Positions 52,225-60,858 of a DNA stretch of 64,000 nucleotides are shown here, piece by piece (position 1 is the stretch's first letter; every line of letters starts with the position of its first letter). The notes under the pieces were generated by a model. It saw nothing but the letters and a program-made list of their open reading frames with translations. It ran no database searches and was not told where the DNA came from. The position numbers were made by a program, and so were the translations under genes. Source of the stretch: CAYNWT01 sp964450955 (lineage in GTDB: Bacteria > Planctomycetota > Planctomycetia > Planctomycetales > Planctomycetaceae); NCBI GenBank assembly GCA_964450955.1, contig CAYVFI010000013.1:62001-126000 (forward strand), in the 5' to 3' direction.

Positions 52225-52615
52225 TCGCAAACCCGCGCCGCTCATACCGCCTAAGAATCGGAAGCAATGTCCGGTTTGTGGGGAGCCTTCGTACTCGGCC
52301 GACGGTGTTCATCCTCAGTGTGCGAAACGTCAGACAGGAGTGCCGGCCGAATCGCCGCCAACTCAGGTACCATTTCAAGTTTGGTTGCGCCCCCTTGGCG
52401 ATAAGTTTCGGTTGCGGGTCAAAGCTCAGAGCTCTGCTCGTTGGTTGATCGCGCATCTTCAAGCCTTGCCGGGGTCAAAGAAATGCGAATCCGTCAATTG
52501 GGCTCCGGACGGCTACACGTTTAACGTTCCGCTCACAAAGGACGTGACCCGCATGGAGTTGCTGAAGACTTTGAGCGAACTAAGTGAAGTGCAGTTGATG
52601 CCTCAGCCTGCCTAG
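52217..52615 (+). CDS. Zinc-finger-like hypothetical protein
   Basis: 132 residues. The N-terminus has a single zinc-ribbon-like module, KQCPVCGEPSYSADGVHPQCAKR (C-P-x-C ... H-P-x-C). The C-terminal half (residues about 60-130) is an alpha/beta domain with no recognised relatives (FQVWLRPLGDKFRLRVKA). It overlaps the preceding gene by eight bases and is followed by floA after about 80 bases. Presumably regulatory or nucleic-acid binding; inference only. Confidence 0.6.
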   Translation: MSNRKPAPLIPPKNRKQCPVCGEPSYSADGVHPQCAKRQTGVPAESPPTQVPFQVWLRPLGDKFRLRVKAQSSARWLIAHLQALPGSKKCESVNWAPDGYTFNVPLTKDVTRMELLKTLSELSEVQLMPQPA

Positions 52616-52694
52616 AGCAGTCAGAGGAACTTCGTGACGCCAACCGTGCAACGCCACCGATTCAATAATCGCAACGTGAGCTAACGCTCGCCCC

Positions 52695-53723
52695 ATGACG
52701 GGACAACGAATGATCTGGCTATGGGTATTTACGGCGATCGTTGCGTGCGTCGTTGTACTCGTTGTCAGCCGGTACTTTGTCCTTTGGTTACAGGCGCTAG
52801 TGACAGGAACACGAATTGGCATGTTGGCTCTGGTCCTCATGTCACTTAGAGGAATAGATCCTCGGATGGTCGTGAAATGCAAGGTCATGCTCGTCCAGGC
52901 GGGACTGCCGGATGTTCCGACAGACTCCCTTGAATCTCAACTACTGGCTGGAGGAGACATCCAGCGCATTACAGTAGCCCTGGTTGCTGCAAACCGCGCG
53001 AACATAGCGCTCGACTGGGACACCGCGGCTGCGATTGATCTGGCTGGCCGGGACATACTGGAGGCTGTTCGCATGAGTGTTGATCCCAGGGTGATTAACT
53101 GCCCCGATCCAGGTGCGGGGCACGGTGAGAAACTCAGTGGAGTAGCGAAGGACGGCATTCAGTTGCGTGTCAGAGTTCGTGTTACTGTCCGGACTAATGT
53201 CGAGCAGCTAATCGGTGGCGCTACTGAAGCGACAATCATCGCACGTGTTGGCGAAGGCATTGTTTCGGCGATCGGCTCATGCAACAGCTACCATGAGGCG
53301 CTGCGAGACCCGCTCCTCATTGCTCGTCAGGTTCTCGCTAAGGGGCTTGATGCACAGACCGCGTTTTCCATCGTGTCGATCGACATTGCTGACATAGACG
53401 TTGGAGCAAATCTAGGGGCGAAGCTGCAGATCGACCAGGCTCAGGCTGATATCCGTATCGCTGTTGCGCAGGCCGAACAGCGACGCGCGATGGCCGTCGC
53501 CCGGCTTCAGGAGATGACCGCGCTGACTCGGCAAAACGAAGCAGCCGTAGTCCTCGCCGAGGCTCAGATTCCCGCAGCAATATCAGGAGCGTTCCGCAGG
53601 GGAAGCCTAAGAACACTACCTGCCTCTGCGTTTCGGCGCTCAACGCGGCTACGCTCTGGCTACCGGTACCCACGACTCAACCGACCGCCCCAAGGCTCCG
53701 ACTCAGAATTGTCCGGTGCCTGA
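52695..53723 (+). CDS. floA: Flotillin-like protein FloA with altered C-terminus
   Basis: Membrane-microdomain scaffold protein of the FloA (YqfA) family, 342 residues. An N-terminal membrane segment (about 7-45) precedes the family core: AANRANIALDWDTAAAIDLAGRDILEAVRMSV, VRVRVTVRTNVEQLIGGATEATIIARVGEGIVSAIGS, VLAKGLDAQTAFSIVSIDIADIDVGANLGAKLQIDQAQADIRIA and the coiled coil AQAEQRRAMAVARLQEM. The usual end (a GN-x-MDYY...IQADTxMR segment) is missing: after AEAQIPAAISGAFRRGSL the protein continues with a basic, low-complexity tail of about 45 residues. This may reflect an old frameshift. It lies in a run of small unknown genes, not beside NfeD as is common. Confidence 0.85.
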   Translation: MTGQRMIWLWVFTAIVACVVVLVVSRYFVLWLQALVTGTRIGMLALVLMSLRGIDPRMVVKCKVMLVQAGLPDVPTDSLESQLLAGGDIQRITVALVAANRANIALDWDTAAAIDLAGRDILEAVRMSVDPRVINCPDPGAGHGEKLSGVAKDGIQLRVRVRVTVRTNVEQLIGGATEATIIARVGEGIVSAIGSCNSYHEALRDPLLIARQVLAKGLDAQTAFSIVSIDIADIDVGANLGAKLQIDQAQADIRIAVAQAEQRRAMAVARLQEMTALTRQNEAAVVLAEAQIPAAISGAFRRGSLRTLPASAFRRSTRLRSGYRYPRLNRPPQGSDSELSGA

Positions 53724-53743
53724 CCCAATACAGAAGGATCCCT

Positions 53744-53947
53744 ATGCATCTCATTCGAATCGCAGCCAAGTCACCTCATTACATTGACCCGAGTGAAATC
53801 GTGCATGTCTGTGCGACGGACGATGGTCGTCAACGAGAGACAGCGGTCTACTTCAAGAATGGGCACTCGTGCCTTGTTGGAATGACAGTTGATGATTTCA
53901 TACGCGAAGCATTTGGTCCGGCGCCCAGTAGTAATCCGACTTCTTGA
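53744..53947 (+). CDS. Small hypothetical protein downstream of floA
   Basis: 67 residues; starts 20 bases after floA, so probably the same operon. It contains YIDPSEIVHVCATDD and ETAVYFKNGHSCLVGMTVDDFIREAF, a compact beta-rich pattern faintly like small FlbD-type proteins, but the similarity is too weak to name. No membrane segment. Confidence 0.55.
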   Translation: MHLIRIAAKSPHYIDPSEIVHVCATDDGRQRETAVYFKNGHSCLVGMTVDDFIREAFGPAPSSNPTS

Positions 53948-54014
53948 CCGAACTAACCTCGGCGACCAACCACCGTACTTTAGGCACTAGTTTTTAAATA
54001 AGGGGATAGCTCAT

Positions 54015-54131
54015 ATGGGCGACAAGGGAAGCAAAGACAAGGGCAAACGCGAGTCCCAAAAGAAATCCAAGTTAACAGCGAAGGAGAAACGCAAGAAGAA
54101 GCGTGATCAAAGAGGAACCAGTTCAACTTAG
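54015..54131 (+). CDS. Very small lysine-rich protein (38 residues)
   Basis: ATG at 54015 with AGGGGA about nine bases upstream, stop TAG at 54129-54131. The product starts MGDKGSKDKGKRESQKK and continues SKLTAKEKRKKKRDQRGTSST. It is highly basic and disordered. Similar tiny proteins beginning MGDKGSKDKGKRE are familiar from other bacterial genomes, from memory, and are usually left unannotated. It may bind RNA or ribosomes; that is inference. It lies in the run of small genes after floA. Confidence 0.6.
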   Translation: MGDKGSKDKGKRESQKKSKLTAKEKRKKKRDQRGTSST

Positions 54132-54340
54132 ACAGATAGCATATGTGTGTTTCCAAGCGTTGATGACCGGATCGACACTTTATGACGTAGCGGGGCACCG
54201 CGCTATCCCACATTCGGCGCCTCGCTGATCGCATCCAGCAAGCTTAGCTGCACAGCGGTCGAGAGATAGAGTTCGTGCTCAGCGGGGCTTGCTGGGACGG
54301 CGTTTCAAACGCTTCTGCTGGCGAATCGACGGAGGTTCCA

Positions 54341-54634
54341 ATGAAAAAACAAGTGCCTGCAACCGCGGGGCAACAGCAGCGGATCTCGGAGACGGCGAGA
54401 GAGTATGAAGTACTGCTCGAGCAATGGCGTGGGCGGGGAGCTGACGGGGCAACTAACCGTCTACATATGCTCTGGATGTCACGTCACATTCAAAGCGAAT
54501 CACGCTTGTGGAGTCTGACTGAATCGCTGAGGTGGATGCGTCTGCTTCAGGCAAGCATGATTGTGAGTGGAGTTCTTAGAGTGGCTGAGAAACGTAGCCC
54601 ATTCGAACCACGTGCGGAGACAACAGGCGAGTGA
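54341..54634 (+). CDS. Small hypothetical protein
   Basis: 97 residues from the ATG at 54341, with GGAGG eight bases upstream. Mostly helical (ISETAREYEVLLEQWRGRG and RLWSLTESLRWMRLLQASMIVSG). No recognised family. It is separated from the preceding tiny gene by about 210 bases with nothing visible, and is followed by another small gene after 28 bases. Confidence 0.55.
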   Translation: MKKQVPATAGQQQRISETAREYEVLLEQWRGRGADGATNRLHMLWMSRHIQSESRLWSLTESLRWMRLLQASMIVSGVLRVAEKRSPFEPRAETTGE

Positions 54635-54662
54635 GTGACCACGAACCCATTGCTCACTGCAA

Positions 54663-54968
54663 GTGCCTTCGCGGAAGACGTGTATTGTGAACTTGCCGGA
54701 ACCTGAACCGGAAGCCTCGACGGTCGATTGCGTAATGACTGCGGTGCTCGTGTTGGCGATCCTCGGGCTTCTTAGTACCTGTGGATTTCTTTGGGCGCAG
54801 GCACACGACGCAAGAATGCGAGCAAATGCCGAAGCTCGTGTACAGATCATGGAGGCGGAGGACCAGGCGGCGAGGGCGAAACAGGAAGCAACGTTGCTCC
54901 GGGAGCAGCTTCAGGAGCTTAAAGCACAGTTCCGACAGGAGAATCCAAACTCGAAAATCAACGAGTAA
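54663..54968 (+). CDS. Small membrane-anchored coiled-coil protein
   Basis: 101 residues from a GTG at 54663 (a GTG at 54687 is equally possible). One membrane helix (about 25-45, AVLVLAILGLLSTCGFLWAQ) is followed by a 50-residue coiled coil with heptad repetition (AEARVQIMEAEDQAARAKQEATLLREQLQELKAQF). No known family. Its position near floA would fit a membrane-domain partner, but nothing shows it. Confidence 0.5.
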   Translation: MPSRKTCIVNLPEPEPEASTVDCVMTAVLVLAILGLLSTCGFLWAQAHDARMRANAEARVQIMEAEDQAARAKQEATLLREQLQELKAQFRQENPNSKINE

Positions 54969-55233
54969 GCCTCGGTGGACCTCAGAGGAAACACTGGTTT
55001 GATTGACTAGACTGAAAAAGTTGCATGGGGGTGACCCGTCGGAGCACCCTCTTAAAAATGCAGGCAGGTGTAGGTTACACCCGCGAACAGGGTTTCGGGC
55101 CCGCCGCCGAGTTGGCTCACGGCCCCCGCAAAATATCGTATTTTCAGCTGTTTTGGGTCGGCTCGAGATTCCGTTTTCTAGTCAGTGCGTCTCGGCAAAC
55201 TGATCAGTACACGAAGGGGACGGATTGGCTCGA

Positions 55234-55452
55234 CTAATCACTTAGACGTTTCAAAACCTGTGTGACTCTCGCTCTGCTTACACCCAATCGACGTGCCAAA
55301 TCAGCTCGGGTTTTGACGGTGCCGGAATCGAGCAGCGACTGGTAATACAAAGGCAGTATCCCCGATTTTTCGCATTTTTGCCCGGAATTCGGTTCAAAAA
55401 GTTGCTCGAAACTTAGCTCCAGCGGCAACTTCCTAAGTAGAATTCCTCTCAA
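55234..55452 (-). CDS. Short helix-turn-helix protein, possibly a fragment
   Basis: 72 residues from a TTG. The second half, YYQSLLDSGTVKTRADLARRLGVSRARVTQVLKRL, is a clear helix-turn-helix of the type found at the C-terminus of planctomycete recombinase-associated proteins. The first half (LRKLPLELSFEQLFEPN) is unrecognised. The frame extends upstream without a good start, so it could be the tail of a larger lost gene. It marks the right border of the accessory region. Confidence 0.5.
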   Translation of the reverse strand: MRGILLRKLPLELSFEQLFEPNSGQKCEKSGILPLYYQSLLDSGTVKTRADLARRLGVSRARVTQVLKRLSD

Positions 55453-55530
55453 TGAGGCATCAGTCGCCTCGCGCGATGACTTTTAGTTTCTCGAATGAAT
55501 CCACACAGACTTTCGGAGTGGACTAAGACC

Positions 55531-56508
55531 ATGAACCAGTTTTCTTGTCGGCTTAACGGCCCTTTGTGTTTCTGCCTCATGGCAGTTGGTGGTGTCGCGG
55601 TAACCGCGGGTGGTTTGGCGGCTCAGGAAAAGTCAGACACGGTCGGCCAACTTATCAAACAATTGCTGAACGATAGTTTTGATGTGCGTCGGGAAGCCAA
55701 GCAGAAGCTTTTTGAACTCGGGCCAAAAGCCATTCCGGCGTTGAAAGCGTCCGCGTTGGATAAGTCCAGCGACACAGGTTTCTCAGCCGTCCGCATCCTG
55801 TCGCGAATGATGAACGAAAGGCCTGCCGCCGATTCGCAAGCCGCCCGCGCCGCTTTGGCGGAACTTGCCAAGGGTGACGATGCTCTTGCACGGCAGGCGC
55901 GCGAGTCACTTGAAGAAGCTCGGCAGCCCGGACTACCTGGCGGCGTGCCGCGACGGCCGAACATGGGTGGATTCGGACCAGGCGTTAATTCTGGCCGCAG
56001 CAGCACAACAACTATTGTGAACGGAGTGCGTTCAACGACGATTCGTGAACCCGGCAGACAGATTCAGATTACGGTCGATCCACAAGGTCCGGTTTCCATC
56101 ACCGTGACAGATGAAGGCAAGAAGCCAAAGACGTGGAGTGCGAAGAGCCTTGACCAGCTGAAAAAGGATGATCCGGACGGGTTCAAAATCTACGAGACCT
56201 ACAACCGGCGGATGCCAATTGTTGTGGGACCCGGCCGCCTTGGCGATCTCTTCGGCGACGATCTGTTTGCCGTGCCACCGATGCGGGATCCGTTTCAGGG
56301 CAGAGATCCTTTTGAAGGTTTCCGCCGTCGTCGACAAGCGCCCAGAGCAGAGAAAGAAATGCAGGACGCCGAACTGCTGATGCAGGACATGGCAGAACTC
56401 CTGAAGTCGTTGAAGCAGAAGACGAATGCCCCTGAAGTAAAGCGGCTTGAATCGAAGTTGGATGCGCTAAAACGCAACATGAATCGGGTCAAGCAACAGG
56501 TTCAGTAG
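55531..56508 (+). CDS. Secreted HEAT-like protein with coiled-coil C-terminus
   Basis: 325 residues from the ATG at 55531. Signal peptide (CLMAVGGVAVTAGGLAAQ), then a HEAT-like segment (about 35-130: DSFDVRREAKQKLFELGPKAIPALKA and a second repeat). A Gly/Pro-rich linker and a conserved middle (about 155-230, SITVTDEGKKPKTWSAKSLDQLKKDDPDGFKIYETY) follow, and a C-terminal coiled coil (about 280-325). Not recognised as a named family; the mixture is common among planctomycete secreted proteins. A strong terminator follows. Confidence 0.7.
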   Translation: MNQFSCRLNGPLCFCLMAVGGVAVTAGGLAAQEKSDTVGQLIKQLLNDSFDVRREAKQKLFELGPKAIPALKASALDKSSDTGFSAVRILSRMMNERPAADSQAARAALAELAKGDDALARQARESLEEARQPGLPGGVPRRPNMGGFGPGVNSGRSSTTTIVNGVRSTTIREPGRQIQITVDPQGPVSITVTDEGKKPKTWSAKSLDQLKKDDPDGFKIYETYNRRMPIVVGPGRLGDLFGDDLFAVPPMRDPFQGRDPFEGFRRRRQAPRAEKEMQDAELLMQDMAELLKSLKQKTNAPEVKRLESKLDALKRNMNRVKQQVQ

Positions 56509-56573
56509 GTTCACCAGTTTTGTGTGAGCGAGCGATCACTGGCAAAACTTACACGACGTTCATCAAGATCAGG

Positions 56574-56606
56574 CCCACGCGAATATCAAATTCGCGTGGG
56601 TTTTTT
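56574..56606 (+). terminator. Rho-independent terminator after the HEAT-like gene
   Basis: CCCACGCGAAT and ATTCGCGTGGG arms, separated by a short loop, are followed by six T. It lies 65 bases after the stop codon. Confidence 0.9.
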
Positions 56607-56691
56607 GCTGCGCGGATCAGACAGAGATTGCAGGGTTTGCCAGGGTGTGATACGACGCGACTCACTACACACGCATGGATGAGCCGTATTA

Positions 56692-57660
56692 ATGACGCCA
56701 CTTTCTTTCGATCCGATTATCAAACGCATCCGTTGGGGCGGGACCCGACTGGGGTCAGTACTGGGGAAGCCACTGGGATCAGAATCCGACTACGCAGAGA
56801 GTTGGGAAATTGCTGATCATGGAGACGACCAAAGTATCGTGTCGACTGGTGACTGCGCGGGTCAGGCGCTGGGTCGGATTGTAGCGAACCGGAACGCCGA
56901 CCTGTTTGGAACGCAGGCGGGCATGCAGCAGTTCCCGCTGTTAATCAAGTACCTCGATGCCAACGATTGGCTCTCGCTGCAGGTTCATCCCAACGACGAA
57001 CAGGCAAAGACTTACGATGTCAGTGAGAATGGAAAAACGGAAGCGTGGATTATCATCGCGGCTGATCCCGGTAGCAAAATTTGTGTTGGCCTGAAGGAAG
57101 GCGTGACGAAGCAACAGTTTTCTGAACACCTGGAAGCCGGCACGGTCGAAGAGACGCTGCACATGTTTGAAGTGCAGGCCGGAGACTGCGTGTTTGTGCC
57201 TGCGGGAACCGTACACGCGATCGGTTCTGGCGTATTGTTGGCTGAAGTTCAGCAGCAAAGCGACCTGACGTTCCGATTGCACGACTGGGGCCGGATGGGT
57301 TCAGATGGTAAACCTCGGCAGTTGCATATCGAACAGTCACTGGCGTGCATCGACTTTGATCGCGGCCCGGTGAACCCGGTCGTTCCGAAAAACATCAGTG
57401 AAGGGGCACACACGCACGAGGAATTGGTTCGGGGTGAATACTTCGTCATCGAACGACACCGTACGACGACAGGCTTCACTGTTTCGCCGGACGGTCGGTT
57501 CAAAATTCTCATGCTGCTGGAAGGCGAAGCTATCGCGAAGTGTGCGGACGGCGATCGACCGCTACCGCTGGGTTCAACGTTACTCGTGCCGGCAACATCG
57601 GATCCGGTTCAGGTTGTGCCCAGTGGGGCCGCTACTGTTTTGGAAGTTTGCGTCCCATAA
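56692..57660 (+). CDS. manA: Mannose-6-phosphate isomerase, class I
   Basis: Zinc enzyme interconverting mannose 6-phosphate and fructose 6-phosphate (322 residues, Bacillus-type length). Zinc ligands are in LQVHPNDEQA (His), GKTEAWIII (Glu) and PAGTVHAIGSGVLLAE (His). The N-terminus PIIKRIRWGGTRLGS is typical. A short ManA C-terminal domain follows. ATG at 56692 has no strong ribosome site but aligns with the family. Placed alone between the HEAT-like protein and the transglutaminase-like gene. Confidence 0.94.
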   Translation: MTPLSFDPIIKRIRWGGTRLGSVLGKPLGSESDYAESWEIADHGDDQSIVSTGDCAGQALGRIVANRNADLFGTQAGMQQFPLLIKYLDANDWLSLQVHPNDEQAKTYDVSENGKTEAWIIIAADPGSKICVGLKEGVTKQQFSEHLEAGTVEETLHMFEVQAGDCVFVPAGTVHAIGSGVLLAEVQQQSDLTFRLHDWGRMGSDGKPRQLHIEQSLACIDFDRGPVNPVVPKNISEGAHTHEELVRGEYFVIERHRTTTGFTVSPDGRFKILMLLEGEAIAKCADGDRPLPLGSTLLVPATSDPVQVVPSGAATVLEVCVP

Positions 57661-57783
57661 ATGTTTGCTGACCTGATTCTCGTCTGTTTGCGAATGGTGT
57701 TTGGCTAACTGTGGCCCAGCGGAAAGCGGTGACTCGCTGTGATTTGGTATGCTGCGGGCGTACTTGACTGAATGTGAGTTGCC

Positions 57784-59688
57784 ATGAGCGTTCGAATTTT
57801 GCTTCTTGCTTTTGTGTGTGTCGGATCCGTGTCGGCCGGTGTCGGGGACGTTCAGATTCGGACGAACCACGTCTGGTATCCGGGAGAACTTGCGTTCTCA
57901 ACATTCGAACGGCTCCAGACAACGCAGGCGGCGTTGTACAAACACGTTGTCGGCCATGACCCGCAATCGGAAGAAGACCGCGTGCTGGCCGCCTGGTTAT
58001 GGCGGAACACTCACTTCTGGCACGGTGAACAGGGCGTTGAAGATCTGCTCGGAACCGGTTTCGAAGACAAAGAATACAAACTGGTCACTCGCGATTATTG
58101 GACCGGCCTCTTCGCGCATGGGTTCGGCCTGTGCGGAACATCGCACGCGCAATGGACTGCGGAAATGGAAGCCCTGCTGGGCCACAACCGGGCGCGGGTG
58201 ATTGGGGTTTCTGATCACAATTCGTTTGAAGTATTTCTGCAGGGCGGAGCCTATGGGGTCGGGCGTTGGGCAATGCTGGACCACGATGTCTCGACAGTCG
58301 TGTTCGACGATGCATCCAAACGGCTTCTGTCGATTCGGGAGCTTGTTGACAACCTGGCAAAACACACAGCCGACCCAACGGCAAAAAAGCAGCGAGGCTG
58401 GATGGTGTGTGGTCTGTACCCGGACGATGCGAAAGGCTTCAATTCATATAAGTGGGCCGAGTACCTGGCGGGCTATGCCGGGCCACCGCCGATGGTTCAT
58501 CTGCGTCGAGGTGAATCGCTTCGGCGATATCTGCGACCGGGGCTCGAAGACGGAAAGACGTTCGTTTTCTGGGGGCGCAACTACAACTCGGGCGACGTAC
58601 CAGGCCCGGCTCGCGGACGCACTTGGGTCAACCAGCCGGAGAAGATGTTCAAAACGAAAAACGGATCCGGAAGCAAACGCGGCCGCGCGCGGTTTGCGAA
58701 CGCGGTTTACACCTATCGCCCCGATTTCAAATCGACCGACTATCGCGAAGGCGTCATCAGCGAAACCGATGATCAAGTGACCTTCGAATTTACGACGCCT
58801 TACATCATCGCAGCAACACCAGCCTCCGACGAAGCGTGGGCAATCTACCAACCGGGTTGCCGCAACGGGCTTGTTATCAGCGGCAGCGGCGTTTTAGCGT
58901 CGCTGTCTACTGATCGAGGTCAGACGTGGACACGGCCGGCCAGCATCGATGGGCAACTGGACCTGACAGACTCCGCAAAAGGCCGACGCCAATACTGGCT
59001 GCGCTTACATGCGGGTCGAGAAACGCTGGCGGACGCGGAGCTGGAAATAAAAACCGTTTGTCAGATGAACTCATCGGTCGTTCCGCGACTAACGGACAAT
59101 GGTTCGCAAGTCGAACTCAAAACATCCAACCGCGCATTGGTCAGCGCGGGACCTAATCTGCAACAGGCGGCCGCTCACATTGTTAATGGGGCAATTGGAA
59201 CCTCAAGCGTCACACTACAGGTCAGCACACCGCGCGGTGAAGCGGCCACGACAGTCTACGCGGCCGCCCATGTGAGGTCGGGCATCCCGCCGCTGCCCAC
59301 CATCAACTACAAAGTGGACTACTCAACAGATCGAGGCGAAACCTGGAAGCCGGTTGTTGAGAACTGGAACATCCCTCGGCGCGGGATTGAGCCCGAGGAC
59401 TTCTGGTCGCAAAGTCTGAGCTGGGGATCGCGCGAAGTTTCACCTGCCACTCGCACGCCGGTTCAGGTTCGTTTCCAAAACGACGCCGGCAAGCGATACG
59501 AGCGAGCCGAAATGCACCTTGGCTACAAGACTCAGGCACAAGACCACACGAAAGTCACGTTTTCCTGGCAAGACGATTCGGGCGAACGGGAGCACTCAGC
59601 GATAATTAAAGATGGATCGACAGTTCAGTTTCCGACAGGTTCCAACACGACAACCCGATGGGTTCAGTTTGACGTGGTCGCGCCCTAG
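57784..59688 (+). CDS. Secreted transglutaminase-like protein
   Basis: 634 residues with a signal peptide (MSVRILLLAFVCVGSVSAG). The N-terminal half carries a transglutaminase-like catalytic set: FGLCGTSHAQW (C117), GVSDHNSFEVFL (H145) and RWAMLDHDVSTV (D166), in the correct order and spacing. The C-terminal half (about 320-634) is a set of beta domains with repeated ...TDRGETW... strands, as in BNR-type repeats. No close relatives were recognised; probable extracellular peptidase or cross-linker, inferred from the triad only. Confidence 0.75.
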   Translation: MSVRILLLAFVCVGSVSAGVGDVQIRTNHVWYPGELAFSTFERLQTTQAALYKHVVGHDPQSEEDRVLAAWLWRNTHFWHGEQGVEDLLGTGFEDKEYKLVTRDYWTGLFAHGFGLCGTSHAQWTAEMEALLGHNRARVIGVSDHNSFEVFLQGGAYGVGRWAMLDHDVSTVVFDDASKRLLSIRELVDNLAKHTADPTAKKQRGWMVCGLYPDDAKGFNSYKWAEYLAGYAGPPPMVHLRRGESLRRYLRPGLEDGKTFVFWGRNYNSGDVPGPARGRTWVNQPEKMFKTKNGSGSKRGRARFANAVYTYRPDFKSTDYREGVISETDDQVTFEFTTPYIIAATPASDEAWAIYQPGCRNGLVISGSGVLASLSTDRGQTWTRPASIDGQLDLTDSAKGRRQYWLRLHAGRETLADAELEIKTVCQMNSSVVPRLTDNGSQVELKTSNRALVSAGPNLQQAAAHIVNGAIGTSSVTLQVSTPRGEAATTVYAAAHVRSGIPPLPTINYKVDYSTDRGETWKPVVENWNIPRRGIEPEDFWSQSLSWGSREVSPATRTPVQVRFQNDAGKRYERAEMHLGYKTQAQDHTKVTFSWQDDSGEREHSAIIKDGSTVQFPTGSNTTTRWVQFDVVAP

Positions 59689-59838
59689 CAGTCCGACCGG
59701 CGTACAATGCATCGCGATCGCATAAGTCGTTTTGGAATAGGCTGGGTAAGGACTCTGATCGGTTGGTTCTGCGGTAGGTGTGTTCATCTGCGGCGTTTTC
59801 ACACTGGTTCTACTCGCGCGGTTGGTTAAGCTCGCAGT

Positions 59839-60756
59839 ATGACGTCTGTATTTGGTCGAAAATCTGAAGCCCCGATGGAGGACCCGACGGCTCTTGCCCG
59901 GTTTGGCCGGCTGGAGTTGGTTGCGCGGTTGGTGGTGGAGGGGTTCATTATTGGGCAGCACAAGAGCCCGTATAAAGGGGCGAGTGTTGAGTTTGTCGAA
60001 CACCGGCAGTACTACCCGGGCGACGAGATTCGTCACATTGACTGGCGGGCTTATGGGAAGACCGGCAAGTACTACATCAAAGAATTTGAAGACGAAACGA
60101 ACCTGCGGTGTTACATGCTGGTCGATGCGTCCGGCAGCATGGGTTACGGTCAGAGCACGTTGACGAAGTTTGAGTACGCGCGGGTGTTTGCTGCGGCGCT
60201 GGGGCATTTGTTGTTGAACCAGCGGGATGCTGTGGGGCTGCACACGTTTGATACGGAACTGCGAGGCCATGTGCGGCCTTCGGCCAGTCCCACAAACTTC
60301 AAACGGATGCTGGACATTCTGGAACAGACCGAAGTGGGCGGCGAAACCAGTTTGAGTTCTGTCGTGGACACGGTGGTTCCGACGCTGAAACGACGCAGTC
60401 TGGTGTGTCTGTTTAGCGACTGTTTCGACAAACTTGGTTCTTTAACAACGTTGCTGCAAAGATTGCGGCACGCGAATCATGACGTCGTGATGTTTCAGAT
60501 TGTGGCTCCGGAAGAAGAAGATTTTCCGTTTAGTCGCCCCACGCAGTTTCGCAACCTCGAACGCGAAGGTCATCACCTTCTTACTGATCCGAATAAGTTG
60601 CGCGAACATTATCTGGAACAGTATGCGGCATTCTGCGAAGGTATCGACAAAGTGTGCGGCTCTGTGGGCGTTGACCACGTGAAAATCCTGACCAACCAAC
60701 CGTTCCATGAAACGCTCGGCCAATGGCTTGATTCGCGGGCTCGTCGCAAACGTTAG
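59839..60756 (+). CDS. DUF58 (MoxR-associated, vWA-like) protein
   Basis: 305 residues. DUF58 core: the pattern GEFVEHRQYYPGDEIRHIDWRAYGKTGKYYIKEFEDETNLRCYMLVDASGSM includes RxYxxGDxxRxIDW and the vWA MIDAS-like DxSxSM. Such proteins are typically encoded next to MoxR ATPases and act in an assembly or chaperone role for membrane proteins. Here no MoxR gene is adjacent within the window, but one could lie elsewhere. The ATG at 59839 has no clear ribosome site. Confidence 0.9.
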   Translation: MTSVFGRKSEAPMEDPTALARFGRLELVARLVVEGFIIGQHKSPYKGASVEFVEHRQYYPGDEIRHIDWRAYGKTGKYYIKEFEDETNLRCYMLVDASGSMGYGQSTLTKFEYARVFAAALGHLLLNQRDAVGLHTFDTELRGHVRPSASPTNFKRMLDILEQTEVGGETSLSSVVDTVVPTLKRRSLVCLFSDCFDKLGSLTTLLQRLRHANHDVVMFQIVAPEEEDFPFSRPTQFRNLEREGHHLLTDPNKLREHYLEQYAAFCEGIDKVCGSVGVDHVKILTNQPFHETLGQWLDSRARRKR

Positions 60757-60858
60757 AACACAGTCGCGGCGAGTGTGCAGGGGCAGGGCTTCATCCCGAA
60801 CACATGATCTGTCGATACCCCTTTAAGCTCATCCTCTGGAAAACTTTAGAACGTAAGC

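Noticed and set aside
55003..55237. Two plus-strand frames left of the helix-turn-helix gene
   Set aside because: They overlap in different frames, lack motifs and ribosome sites; possibly decayed recombinase-related DNA, but unsupported.
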